Source: CALCMJ01 sp964475415 (GTDB lineage Bacteria > Bacteroidota > Bacteroidia > Chitinophagales > Saprospiraceae). From it: DNA of 21,634 nucleotides. The position numbers were made by a program, and so were the translations under genes. Shown here one piece after another: positions 14,933-21,634 of the stretch. Numbering within the stretch: the first letter of the stretch is position 1; the number at the start of each line of letters is the position of its first letter. The DNA is taken from assembly GCA_964475415.1 (NCBI GenBank), contig CAYYWZ010000069.1, positions 1 to 21,634 of the forward strand, read 5' to 3'. The notes below the pieces were generated by a model, which did no database searches, was not told the origin of the DNA, and saw nothing but the letters and a program-made list of their open reading frames with translations.

Positions 14933-15007
14933 GGTGATTGTAGCTCAGTTGGTTAGAGCATCGGTTTGTGGTTCCGAGGGCCGCCGGTTCGAATCCGGTC
15001 TTTCACC
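14933..15007 (+). tRNA. tRNA-His (GTG anticodon)
   Basis: The cloverleaf folds as follows: an extra 5' G (G-1, 14933) opposite C73 as required for histidine tRNAs; D-stem GCTC/GAGC; anticodon GTG at positions 34-36 in the loop TTGTGGT; variable loop GGGCC; T-arm GCCGG-TTCGAAT-CCGGT. The 3' CCA is not encoded, as is common in Bacteroidota. Three weak points are visible: the acceptor stem GTGATTG/CTTTCAC has U-U oppositions at 5-68 and 6-67, and the anticodon stem closes with U31-U39. It is transcribed alone, with its own promoter and terminator. Confidence 0.92.
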
Positions 15008-15014
15008 CATAAAG

Positions 15015-15049
15015 AGACGGTATAAGTTAATTCTTGTATCGTCTTTTTT
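15015..15049 (+). terminator. Rho-independent terminator of tRNA-His
   Basis: AGACGGTATAAG (15015-15026) pairs over 12 bp with CTTGTATCGTCT (15033-15044), including two G-T pairs, with a 6-base loop. Six Ts follow (15044-15049). Confidence 0.85.
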
Positions 15050-15395
15050 AATGCAAACAAATAACTTTTAATGGATTATATCACTCGATATGAATTTGAA
15101 TAATACGACAAATGAAAATAAGGGAATTAGTAAAACCATCTTTTTATATGTAAAATGATTATTAATCCTAAATGTTAATATTTCTACTTTTTAACGAATA
15201 AATTAAATTTTAACCTTTTATGATTGTATTTGACCAAATATTGATTTATCTTACACTTGCCTAAAAGTTAAAACTCTGAATAATAATATTCCAAATGTGG
15301 ATTTATACTATTATTTAGTACATTTGCTATCCCCACGTTCCCAAATTTTAGGACAATCAATAACTTTTGAGTTAAAGTTGAGAATTGAGTAATAA
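15050..15395. other. Long leader/regulatory region upstream of the ECF sigma gene
   Basis: There is no open frame worth calling in these 346 bases. It holds a perfect palindrome TATTTG-AC-CAAATA at 15227-15240, whose left half also forms a near -7 box (TGTATTTG). It also holds an exact -7 element TACATTTG at 15319-15326. CAAATGT (15292-15298) and ACATTTG (15320-15326) form an inverted repeat around the second box. No riboswitch pattern was recognised. Confidence 0.5.
15319..15326 (+). promoter_or_regulatory. Candidate -7 element of the sigma/fecR/receptor operon
   Basis: TACATTTG fits TAnnTTTG. The leader to the sigma gene would be about 62 bases. The -33 region has ATG rather than TTG, so the site is tentative. 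The alternative is the box at 15225-15232, which would give a longer leader. Confidence 0.4.
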
Positions 15396-15944
15396 ATGGA
15401 TTCTATAAGTAATAGTGAGAGTACAGAAATTGGACTTCTGGATGAAGAATCTATAAAATCACTTTATCAACAACATTACAGCTACTTGTGTGCATGTGTG
15501 TACAAGCTTATAAAAGACTCTACAACTGCCGAAGATATCGTACAAGAAGTCTTCATGGACATTTGGAGAAAAAAAGATAAGCTTGTCATAAAAATATCGA
15601 TTAAAGCTTATCTTAGAAGAGCAGCTATCAACAAAACACTAAATCATATAAGAAGTAAAAAGGTTGTTTTTGAAGATGAGGAAAAGATGGTTGAATTAGG
15701 TTCTAAGGACCCTTCGACTCAATCAATGATGGAAGGAGATGAGTTAGGGATTAAAATAAAGAACGCTATTGATAGCTTGCCAGAGAAATGTAGAATTGTA
15801 TTTGGCCTAAGTAGATTTGAAGAATTATCATATAAAGAAATTGCTGTAAAATTAGACATTTCTGTAAAAACCGTTGAAAATCAGATATCTAAAGCTCTAA
15901 AACACTTGAAAAAAGAGCTTGCAGAACATATTATGAAAAAATAA
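15396..15944 (+). CDS. ECF-type RNA polymerase sigma factor (FecI-like)
   Basis: A 182-residue sigma-70 family protein of the extracytoplasmic-function class. Region 2 spans about residues 20-90 (LYQQHYSYLCACVYKLI; AEDIVQEVFMDIWRKKDKL, the region 2.2-2.4 signature). Region 4 spans about 118-174 (AIDSLPEKCRIVFGLSRFEE; YKEIAVKLDISVKTVENQIS, the helix-turn-helix that reads the -35). There is no region 1 or 3, as expected. It is followed by a FecR anti-sigma gene and a TonB receptor with an STN domain, so it should drive a small regulon for uptake of a surface-sensed ligand. Its own start ATG is followed by a short acidic N-terminal extension of about 15 residues. Confidence 0.92.
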   Translation: MDSISNSESTEIGLLDEESIKSLYQQHYSYLCACVYKLIKDSTTAEDIVQEVFMDIWRKKDKLVIKISIKAYLRRAAINKTLNHIRSKKVVFEDEEKMVELGSKDPSTQSMMEGDELGIKIKNAIDSLPEKCRIVFGLSRFEELSYKEIAVKLDISVKTVENQISKALKHLKKELAEHIMKK

Positions 15945-16011
15945 ATAAAAAAAAACACAGGTAGGATAGGGGTAACACTTCCTTATCTTGTCTTTATACT
16001 GAACGCTTGAC

Positions 16012-17010
16012 ATGAAAAATATTGAATACATAAACCTTATCCTTCGTGGAGTCTCTGGGAATTCCAGCTCTGACGAAACTCAAAAGCTAGAAAAGCTTAT
16101 GAGCACGGATCCTATAATTCGAAATGAAGCGTTATTAGTTGAAAATATTTGGGAAGCCTGCGATTTATATGAACCTGGAATACATTTTAACGCGGATGCT
16201 GCTTTTATTAAATTCAAAAAAGAGATTAGTGTTACTCAAACACCAGATCCCAAGATAATTGAATTAAAATCTAACTTTCCTACTTTATTAAAATATGCTG
16301 CATCTTTACTAATATTAGCTTTTGCAGCTTACTCAGTAACTACATTCATAGATAGACCAGAATTTGAAACAGGTGAAGGTCAATTTAAACAAATAGAGCT
16401 CGCAGATGGTTCTAAGTTGTATCTTTCTGGAGAAACTATGGTAAATATCGATAGAAAATTCGCAGAGTCTAACAGAAATCTCGAATTTGAAGGTAAAGCC
16501 TTTTTTGATGTTGTTGAGGATAAAAATTTACCTTTTATAATTGACTTAGATAATAAAAGTCTTCAAGTAATTGGTACTTCATTTAATGTGATTAACAGAG
16601 GAGATGGTTTAATAATAGTTGAAGTAATGACCGGTGAAGTTTTGTTTATAACAGATACTGGTACAAAAGACTCAGCTACTAAAAATCAAAGCCTTGTATA
16701 CAATAGCACAACTGGTAAGATTACCAAAAAAGAAATACTTTCAGACAACACATTTAACTGGTCTAGAAAAGTATTAAGTTTCGATAATACACCATTAGAT
16801 CAGGTTCTTTCTGATTTAGAATCTTATTACGAAATTCATATTGATAGAAATGACTTCGATACTAAAGATTGCTTCTTCACATCACCGTATCTTAAAGATG
16901 CACCACTCACTCAAACATTAGATATCCTACGTACTACAAACGGAGTACAATTAATAGCTAATGAATTAAACGCAAAAGAATTTATCTTACAACAAGTTAG
17001 TTGTAAATAA
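16012..17010 (+). CDS. FecR-family anti-sigma factor
   Basis: A 332-residue inner-membrane protein. The cytoplasmic N-terminal part (residues 1-90) includes the sigma-binding region. One transmembrane helix follows (about 92-113, KYAASLLILAFAAYSVTTF). The periplasmic FecR domain (about 120-215) has LADGSKLYLSGETMVNIDRKF and FEGKAFFDVVED, then VIGTSFNV and VEVMTGEV. The C-terminal DUF4974-type domain (about 256-330) has LSFDNTPLDQVLSDLESYYE, an STN-like fold. In the known model, FecR holds the sigma factor until the receptor's STN domain contacts its periplasmic part, after which regulated proteolysis frees the sigma. The gene lies 67 bases after the sigma gene and 58 before the receptor, in the same direction. 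Confidence 0.92.
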   Translation: MKNIEYINLILRGVSGNSSSDETQKLEKLMSTDPIIRNEALLVENIWEACDLYEPGIHFNADAAFIKFKKEISVTQTPDPKIIELKSNFPTLLKYAASLLILAFAAYSVTTFIDRPEFETGEGQFKQIELADGSKLYLSGETMVNIDRKFAESNRNLEFEGKAFFDVVEDKNLPFIIDLDNKSLQVIGTSFNVINRGDGLIIVEVMTGEVLFITDTGTKDSATKNQSLVYNSTTGKITKKEILSDNTFNWSRKVLSFDNTPLDQVLSDLESYYEIHIDRNDFDTKDCFFTSPYLKDAPLTQTLDILRTTNGVQLIANELNAKEFILQQVSCK

Positions 17011-17068
17011 TTACTTTCTAACTTCATGGTTATGCTTAGCCATAAGTACGTATATTTACAAAGTATAA

Positions 17069-20000
17069 ATGAAAGTATACCATTCGATGCGCAAAACAAT
17101 AGCATTTGTTGTATTTCTATTTGTGTTTAATCCTGTTCTCTTTGGCCAGACAGTAAAGCCGGATGAGAAAATTATTAGTTTCCGAGCTACGGATATGGCT
17201 TTAAAGGATGCTTTGAATTTATTAGCATTAAAGACAGATGTTAATATATCGTATAATAATACCGATATTCCTACTGACTCACTTATTACTATAGTTGTAT
17301 ATAGCAAACCACTAGGAAGGGTAATAGACCAATTATTACAAGGGACTTATGGCAAATATCAACTTGTGAAAAATCAGATTGCCATTTACGATTATCGTAA
17401 TGAAAAAGATTTTTCATCAAATAATTCTTCTAATACTGGAAAAAATAATAGGGATTCATCTGTTAATGGTAACAACAGCATAAGTGGAAACGCAATTTCT
17501 AAGGAGCAAAATTCTAATAATCAATCAGGTAATACCATAAACACAGGAGAGGGAAGCAATGGTAATGGAGAAGAATCTAATAATTCTAAAAATGGAAACG
17601 TAGGATCTACAAATAACGCAGAATCTAGTAATGAGAAAGTAGGTTCAGGTTCAGATGGACAAATTTCTGGAACAGAGAATGGTAATAATTCTAAGATAGG
17701 TACTGCTGTAATTGGAAATGAATCCAAAAATTCTGAAAGCAATGTATCTGGAGAGAATAAAAATAACAGTAAATCAAGTAATGGTGACAACTCAGATAGT
17801 AGTACTAATACAAATAGTAATAGTAAAAATGAAATAGGATCATCGAAGGAAACAAACTCTGCAAGAAAATCTAGAGAACTTATAACCATCAGTGGTTACT
17901 TAATAGATGAAAATTCAGGAGAGAAACTAGTGTATGGAAATGTTGCATTAAGTGATTATACTAAGGGAACAATATCTAATGAATATGGATTTTATTCTTT
18001 TACCTTACCTAAAGATAGTCTTGCAATAGAATTTAGTTATCTAGGTTATGAGTCTGTATCTATCAATGATTATTTTACTAGAGATACAGTGATTAATATT
18101 AATCTAAGTTCAGAAGTATTACTGAACGAGATACTTATTACGGATACTCGTCTAAAAAATGTAGATCAATTAGAATTAGATCAATACGAAATCAGTTCTG
18201 TGGATGTCTTACCGTTTGATAAAATCAACTCACTTGTCTCACTAGGTGGAGAACCAGATGTAATAAGATTAGCGCATATGATGCCTGGAGTCAATACAGG
18301 CGCTGATGGTTTTGGTGGAATGAATATTCGAGGAGGAACTATAGATCAAAATTTGATACTATTTGATGGCGTCCCTATATATAATGCTAATCATGGATTA
18401 GGAATTTTTTCTATTTTCAATACGAGTACGATAAAGAGTGCTAAGTTATATAAGGGGGCTTTCCCTGCAAGGTTTGAGGGGCGCTTATCTTCAGTACTTG
18501 ATATTAGAACAAGAGAAGGAAATAAGAAAAAACTGAGTGGTGATTTATCTATTGGACTACTAACAGCCAAAGCCACTATCGAAGGCCCTATAGGGAAAAG
18601 CGGTGAAAATTCTTTTTTGTTTTCGGCTAGAAGAACGTTCATTGACCCCTGGATAAATGCAACTGCAGAATTTCTAAATGAATCAAATAGCAGAAGAGGA
18701 AGTACCAGTTACAGATTTTACGACCTAAATGGAAAAATAGATCTAGCACTTAATAGTAAGAATCGCTTGTTCATAAGTTATTATAAGGGTAACGATAGTT
18801 TTGAAAACGAAGCAAGTGTAGAACTTACAGAAGATGGAGTAACTTTTACAGAATCTAATTTAGATGATTGGGATTGGGGAAATGATGTAGCGGTCGTAAG
18901 AGTGAATACAGAAGTATCTAATAAGTTTTTTCTAAACACCTCTTTGTACTATACCAAATATAACTTCGATTCTTTCGGAAAAGATAGATTCAAGGAGATA
19001 GAGAATAATGAAATCATTGCTGATAGTTATTTGGCAGGAATATTTAATTCTAATATTGAGGATTTAGGATTGCGCTTTGATATGGATTACATCCCTAGAC
19101 CTGAGCACTATCTCAAAATAGGTTTTGCTGCGATAAGGCATAAGTTTTCTCCCAATTTAGTTTTTGTCACTACGATAGATGATTTTGTTGATAAAGAGGA
19201 GGTAATTACTAAAGACGCTGTAGAAGCAAGAGGTCAAGGGCCACAAATAAATGGTACGGAATTGCAATTATATATAGAAGATGAGATTAAATTATCTTCT
19301 AGAACTAAAGTCAACGTAGGTTTGCATAATTCGGCAATCATTACAGAAAATAAAACATTCTTCTTTCCTCAGCCAAGAATTAGTTTCCTGAGTAATCGTA
19401 ATAGATATTACTTAAAAGGATCACTAAGCTTTATGAGTCAGTATTTACAATTGCTTACGAACTCTGGACTAGGTGTCCCAGCTGATTTATGGTTACCATC
19501 AACAGAGAAACTTAATCCACAAAAAGGATGGATTGCAACCTTAGGTTTTGGTAAAAAAATAAAATCTGGGTCCATTATGACAGAGTTATTCTATAAAGGG
19601 ATGAATGATATCATTGCCTTTAACGAAGGCGGAATATTTAATATTACAGAAGATTCTGATTGGGAAGAGTTCATACCAAAAGGATCTGGACAGGCTTATG
19701 GTGCTGAATTTTCTTATAACAAAGATGTGGGTAGGACAACATGGTTTGCGAACTATACCTTATCATGGTCTAATCGGCAGTTCGATGATATAAATAACGG
19801 TGTCACCTTTGCCGCAAGATATGATCGAAGGCATTCCTTTAAAATTTCACTGATTCATAGGATAAGTAATTTTTCTGAATTTACTTTCAACTGGACTTAT
19901 GCTTCTGGAAATAGAGTTACAGTACCTAGAAGATTTGCTGAGGTTCCCTTGCCTGATGGAAGGGTAGACCTAAGACTTATCTATGAGGAGAAAAATAACT

Positions 20001-20224
20001 TCCAATTGCCTGATTACCATAGGTTAGATCTAGGTATTAACTTCTATAGTACTAAAAAATGGGGTAGACAAAAGTTCTCATTAGGGGTATTTAATGCCTA
20101 TAATCGCAGAAATCCATACTTTGTAGATATAGTTAGAGACGAAACTCAGCTCAGATCCTTCACATTTAAACAGTTTAATATTCTACCCATTTTACCATCC
20201 TTAAGTTATAATTTGTCCTTTTAG
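17069..20224 (+). CDS. TonB-dependent receptor with STN signalling domain and long Asn/Ser/Gly linker
   Basis: A 1051-residue outer-membrane transducer. A signal peptide (about residues 8-26, cleavage near LFG|Q; an ATG at 17087 is an alternative start) precedes an STN domain (about 34-109, ISFRATDMALKDALNLLALK to QIAIYDY). Residues about 115-268 are a low-complexity tract rich in Asn, Ser and Gly with scattered Glu/Lys. A CarboxypepD_reg-like domain follows (about 272-355, ITISGYLIDENSGEKLVYGN). The TonB plug comes next (about 380-480, GADGFGGMNIRGGTIDQNLI, LFDGVPIYNANHGLG), then a 22-strand-type barrel ending in LPSLSYNLSF with a terminal Phe. The STN domain fits signalling to the adjacent FecR/sigma pair. 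Pairing with a downstream DUF4249 lipoprotein is typical of Bacteroidota. The ligand is unknown: siderophore, peptide or glycan cannot be told apart here. Confidence 0.9.
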   Translation: MKVYHSMRKTIAFVVFLFVFNPVLFGQTVKPDEKIISFRATDMALKDALNLLALKTDVNISYNNTDIPTDSLITIVVYSKPLGRVIDQLLQGTYGKYQLVKNQIAIYDYRNEKDFSSNNSSNTGKNNRDSSVNGNNSISGNAISKEQNSNNQSGNTINTGEGSNGNGEESNNSKNGNVGSTNNAESSNEKVGSGSDGQISGTENGNNSKIGTAVIGNESKNSESNVSGENKNNSKSSNGDNSDSSTNTNSNSKNEIGSSKETNSARKSRELITISGYLIDENSGEKLVYGNVALSDYTKGTISNEYGFYSFTLPKDSLAIEFSYLGYESVSINDYFTRDTVININLSSEVLLNEILITDTRLKNVDQLELDQYEISSVDVLPFDKINSLVSLGGEPDVIRLAHMMPGVNTGADGFGGMNIRGGTIDQNLILFDGVPIYNANHGLGIFSIFNTSTIKSAKLYKGAFPARFEGRLSSVLDIRTREGNKKKLSGDLSIGLLTAKATIEGPIGKSGENSFLFSARRTFIDPWINATAEFLNESNSRRGSTSYRFYDLNGKIDLALNSKNRLFISYYKGNDSFENEASVELTEDGVTFTESNLDDWDWGNDVAVVRVNTEVSNKFFLNTSLYYTKYNFDSFGKDRFKEIENNEIIADSYLAGIFNSNIEDLGLRFDMDYIPRPEHYLKIGFAAIRHKFSPNLVFVTTIDDFVDKEEVITKDAVEARGQGPQINGTELQLYIEDEIKLSSRTKVNVGLHNSAIITENKTFFFPQPRISFLSNRNRYYLKGSLSFMSQYLQLLTNSGLGVPADLWLPSTEKLNPQKGWIATLGFGKKIKSGSIMTELFYKGMNDIIAFNEGGIFNITEDSDWEEFIPKGSGQAYGAEFSYNKDVGRTTWFANYTLSWSNRQFDDINNGVTFAARYDRRHSFKISLIHRISNFSEFTFNWTYASGNRVTVPRRFAEVPLPDGRVDLRLIYEEKNNFQLPDYHRLDLGINFYSTKKWGRQKFSLGVFNAYNRRNPYFVDIVRDETQLRSFTFKQFNILPILPSLSYNLSF
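17411..17872 (+). repeat. Low-complexity Asn/Ser/Gly-coding tract within the receptor gene
   Basis: The tract encodes residues about 115-268 of the receptor, between the STN and CarboxypepD_reg domains. It is in frame, without stops, and made of irregular N/S/G/K/E combinations (for example GNNSISGN, NSKNGNVGS, SSTNTNSNSK) rather than exact tandem units. The residue bias leaves the opposite strand open over 17521-17889, which is a shadow. Confidence 0.85.
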
Positions 20225-20322
20225 AGTCCGCTTGTAGTAAAAGTGTAGTAAATTTGTCACCTACTGCTTGAATTTTAACACTTTATATCCCAATTAAATC
20301 TGTAAGATTGGATACATTTTAT

Positions 20323-20337
20323 TATATTTGACCAAAT
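20323..20337 (+). promoter_or_regulatory. -7 element and shared motif upstream of the DUF4249 gene
   Basis: TATATTTG at 20323-20330 is an exact -7 element 50 bases before the TTG start. It overlaps TATTTGACCAAAT (20325-20337), which is also found at 15227-15239 upstream of the sigma gene. No good TTG -33 element is seen, as might be expected for an activated or alternative-sigma promoter. Confidence 0.5.
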
Positions 20338-20380
20338 TATGTGACTACTCCATGTAGGGGGCGTCCTAAAAGTATATAAT

Positions 20381-21226
20381 TTGAAAAATTTACTTTACAT
20401 ATTATTTTTAGCTTCTTTCGCTTCCTGTGTTGATGACCTAGGGACTGGACAGAGTTCTGAACCAGATAAAATGGTTGTAAATGCAGAGGTTACGCCTGGT
20501 GATCACATAGAGTTCTTTGTTTCTACTAGTGTAGATATATCAACAGGAGGACAACCATTCAGACCGGTTAAAGGGGAAGCTATTTTTGATCTTACAGATC
20601 AGGATGGAGAAGTTGATGTAGAGTATGATGAAGAAGAGAAAAGATGGAGAACTAATAGGGTTTATGAGCCAGAATCTGGTTTTGAATATAATTTAAGCAT
20701 TACACTTCCTGGAAAAGACATAAAAAAAGCTGAATCTTTTACTAAAGTACCTTTCGCAGTTGATATCACAAATGCCACTTTAGATGTATCTACAATTGCT
20801 CAAGGTGAAAACCAATACGAAGTTACTTTAGAATTAGGTGCTCCAGTCGAGTTACCTGCTTACTACAGACTTGCTGCTTTCACTGATGAAGAATTGCAAA
20901 ATGAAGTAGAAATAACTAAAGTTCTTACTAATGCTAATGCTTCTGAAAATTTGAATCATCATCACGGAATGATTATAGATGAATCAAAATTGGATGGAAA
21001 TAAAATAACAGTATCTCTTTCATCTTCTGTTAATCTAGAAAAATTATATTTCGATTTTAATACAGTAAATGAAGATTACTATAAGTATCATGTTTCTCTC
21101 AGTAGGTCTTCTGGATCTGCTGGTTCACCATTTACGGAGCCTATAGTAGATTATTCTAACATTCAGAATGGTATCGGATTGTTTGGAGCATACAGCTCTT
21201 CTTCTTATGAGTTATTATTAAAATAA
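20381..21226 (+). CDS. DUF4249 lipoprotein, partner of the TonB receptor
   Basis: A 281-residue protein read from TTG 20381. That start is needed to include the lipoprotein signal (MKNLLYILFLASFASC|VDD, acceptor Cys16). The mature part has the beta-rich pattern of DUF4249: MVVNAEVTPGDHIEFFVSTS, VKGEAIFDLTDQDG, RVYEPESGFEYNLSITLPG, and the characteristic C-terminus NIQNGIGLFGAYSSSSYEL. DUF4249 proteins are usually encoded directly after TonB receptors in Bacteroidota and are presumed surface or periplasmic partners of the receptor; no biochemical role is established. A 156-base gap with its own -7 element separates it from the receptor, so it may be transcribed separately. It is somewhat shorter than many family members, but the ends look complete. 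Confidence 0.88.
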   Translation: MKNLLYILFLASFASCVDDLGTGQSSEPDKMVVNAEVTPGDHIEFFVSTSVDISTGGQPFRPVKGEAIFDLTDQDGEVDVEYDEEEKRWRTNRVYEPESGFEYNLSITLPGKDIKKAESFTKVPFAVDITNATLDVSTIAQGENQYEVTLELGAPVELPAYYRLAAFTDEELQNEVEITKVLTNANASENLNHHHGMIIDESKLDGNKITVSLSSSVNLEKLYFDFNTVNEDYYKYHVSLSRSSGSAGSPFTEPIVDYSNIQNGIGLFGAYSSSSYELLLK

Positions 21227-21373
21227 TTCTAGCCTTACTTCTCAATTTAATCTTACAACTTATTGTCAAATTAGACTTTAGTTTTTTTTATTTTAACCCT
21301 AAATAATCATTTAGGGAAACTTCCAAATTGTATTATTGAGTGATCATTTGTGTATTTACTAAGTACATTAAGT

Positions 21374-21405
21374 AGGGATATTCGGAATTACCGATATCCC
21401 TTTAT
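21374..21405 (+). terminator. Terminator-like hairpin after the DUF4249 gene
   Basis: AGGGATATTCGG (21374-21385) pairs with CCGATATCCCT (21391-21401) over 11 bp with one bulged T and a 5-base loop. A short T/A-rich tail (TTATATATA) follows. It lies about 150 bases after the stop codon, so it may end the transcript or belong to whatever lies beyond. Confidence 0.5.
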
Positions 21406-21460
21406 ATATAATTGTCTTAGAACTCTACTTAAGAGTTAATTACCCCATTTTCTGGATTTA

Positions 21461-21566
21461 TTGCGTGAAAACGGAGTAATGCTTCCACGCTAGTCTTGTC
21501 GCTCGCCGCGACTGGCGTTCATTTTTGGCTTGAACCAAAAACGAACCAAAAAATTCAAGGCTTTTA
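21461..21566. repeat. Probable dispersed intergenic repeat element
   Basis: The segment differs from its surroundings by a GC-rich core (about 21480-21517) and packed inverted repeats: GCGTG/CACGC (21463-21467 with 21486-21490), GTCGC/GCGAC (21498-21502 with 21508-21512) and TTTTTGG/CCAAAAA (21522-21528 with 21535-21541). It also has the direct repeat GAACCAAAAA (about 21532 and 21543) and CTTGAA/TTCAAG at the ends. It resembles a kind of element I recall from Bacteroidota intergenic regions, but only one copy lies in this window. Confidence 0.45.
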
Positions 21567-21634
21567 TATTTTCTTAACACTAATATTGTCTTAATATCCT
21601 AAACACATAAAACTCGCTATCGAAGATTGCTATT

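Larger units (their letters stand above)
21227..21634. other. Non-coding end region with several hairpins
   Basis: These 408 bases contain no convincing gene. They hold a perfect 8-bp hairpin CCCTAAAT/ATTTAGGG (21297-21316), a terminator-like stem at 21374-21401, and a relatively GC-rich repeat-like element at about 21461-21566. Confidence 0.5.

Noticed and set aside
15050..15395. A riboswitch in the long region before the sigma gene
   Set aside because: No conserved riboswitch core was recognised, and the region is explained as well by promoter and operator elements.
17521..17889. A 122-codon open frame on the minus strand
   Set aside because: It mirrors the Asn/Ser-rich codons of the receptor linker. 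The Leu/Ser/Pro-rich product is a by-product of that bias.

Overview
The window comes from an AT-rich genome of the phylum Bacteroidota, most likely a Saprospiria-like lineage (the lineage is inference). Evidence: two proteins with type IX secretion (T9SS) C-terminal sorting tails, a GldC gliding protein, a FecI/FecR/TonB-receptor/DUF4249 set, and repeated -7 elements of the Bacteroidota form TAnnTTTG (TATATTTG at 967, 7170, 8381, 9522 and 20323). Almost all of it reads as ordinary chromosome. No phage, insertion sequence, integrase or CRISPR array is visible.

Layout. 87-786 (minus): a decayed 3' end of a large surface protein (SdrD_B-like domain, MopE-type metal-binding repeats, sorting tail), broken by a frameshift. 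989-4354 (plus): a tight operon ccmB-ccmC-ccmD-like for heme handling in cytochrome c maturation, with a Glu/Leu/Phe/Val dehydrogenase overlapping the last ccm gene and a strong terminator after it. 4641-7145: a small secreted protein, an Lrp/AsnC regulator followed by a TraB/GumN-family protein, and a convergent YwaF/TIGR02206-type membrane protein. 7203-8212: a degenerate Rossmann-like protein followed by gldC. 8213-9489: a strongly dyad-symmetric AT-rich region, then a LexA/CI-like S24 repressor and a 70-aa protein. 9548-10903: both subunits of a 3-oxoacid CoA-transferase. 10938-11783 (minus): a class I SAM methyltransferase. 11901-14711: a secreted FG-GAP/ASPIC-UnbV protein with a sorting tail. 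14933-15007: tRNA-His with its own promoter and terminator.

15396-21226 is a cell-surface signalling and uptake locus: ECF sigma factor, FecR anti-sigma factor, a TonB-dependent receptor with an STN signalling domain, and a DUF4249 lipoprotein. In the known model, ligand binding at the receptor is relayed by the STN domain to FecR, which releases the sigma factor. Here the STN domain is tethered by an unusual Asn/Ser/Gly-rich linker of about 155 residues. A 13-base sequence, TATTTGACCAAAT, occurs upstream of both the sigma gene and the DUF4249 gene. The window ends in a relatively GC-rich, hairpin-rich non-coding element that looks like a dispersed repeat.

The points most worth a second look are the long STN linker and the shared motif in the sigma locus, the large periplasmic insertion in CcmC, the paired dyads in front of the S24 repressor, the degenerate Rossmann protein beside gldC, and a tRNA-His with several U-U oppositions. 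No wholly new system is evident; the strongest candidates are variations on known ones.
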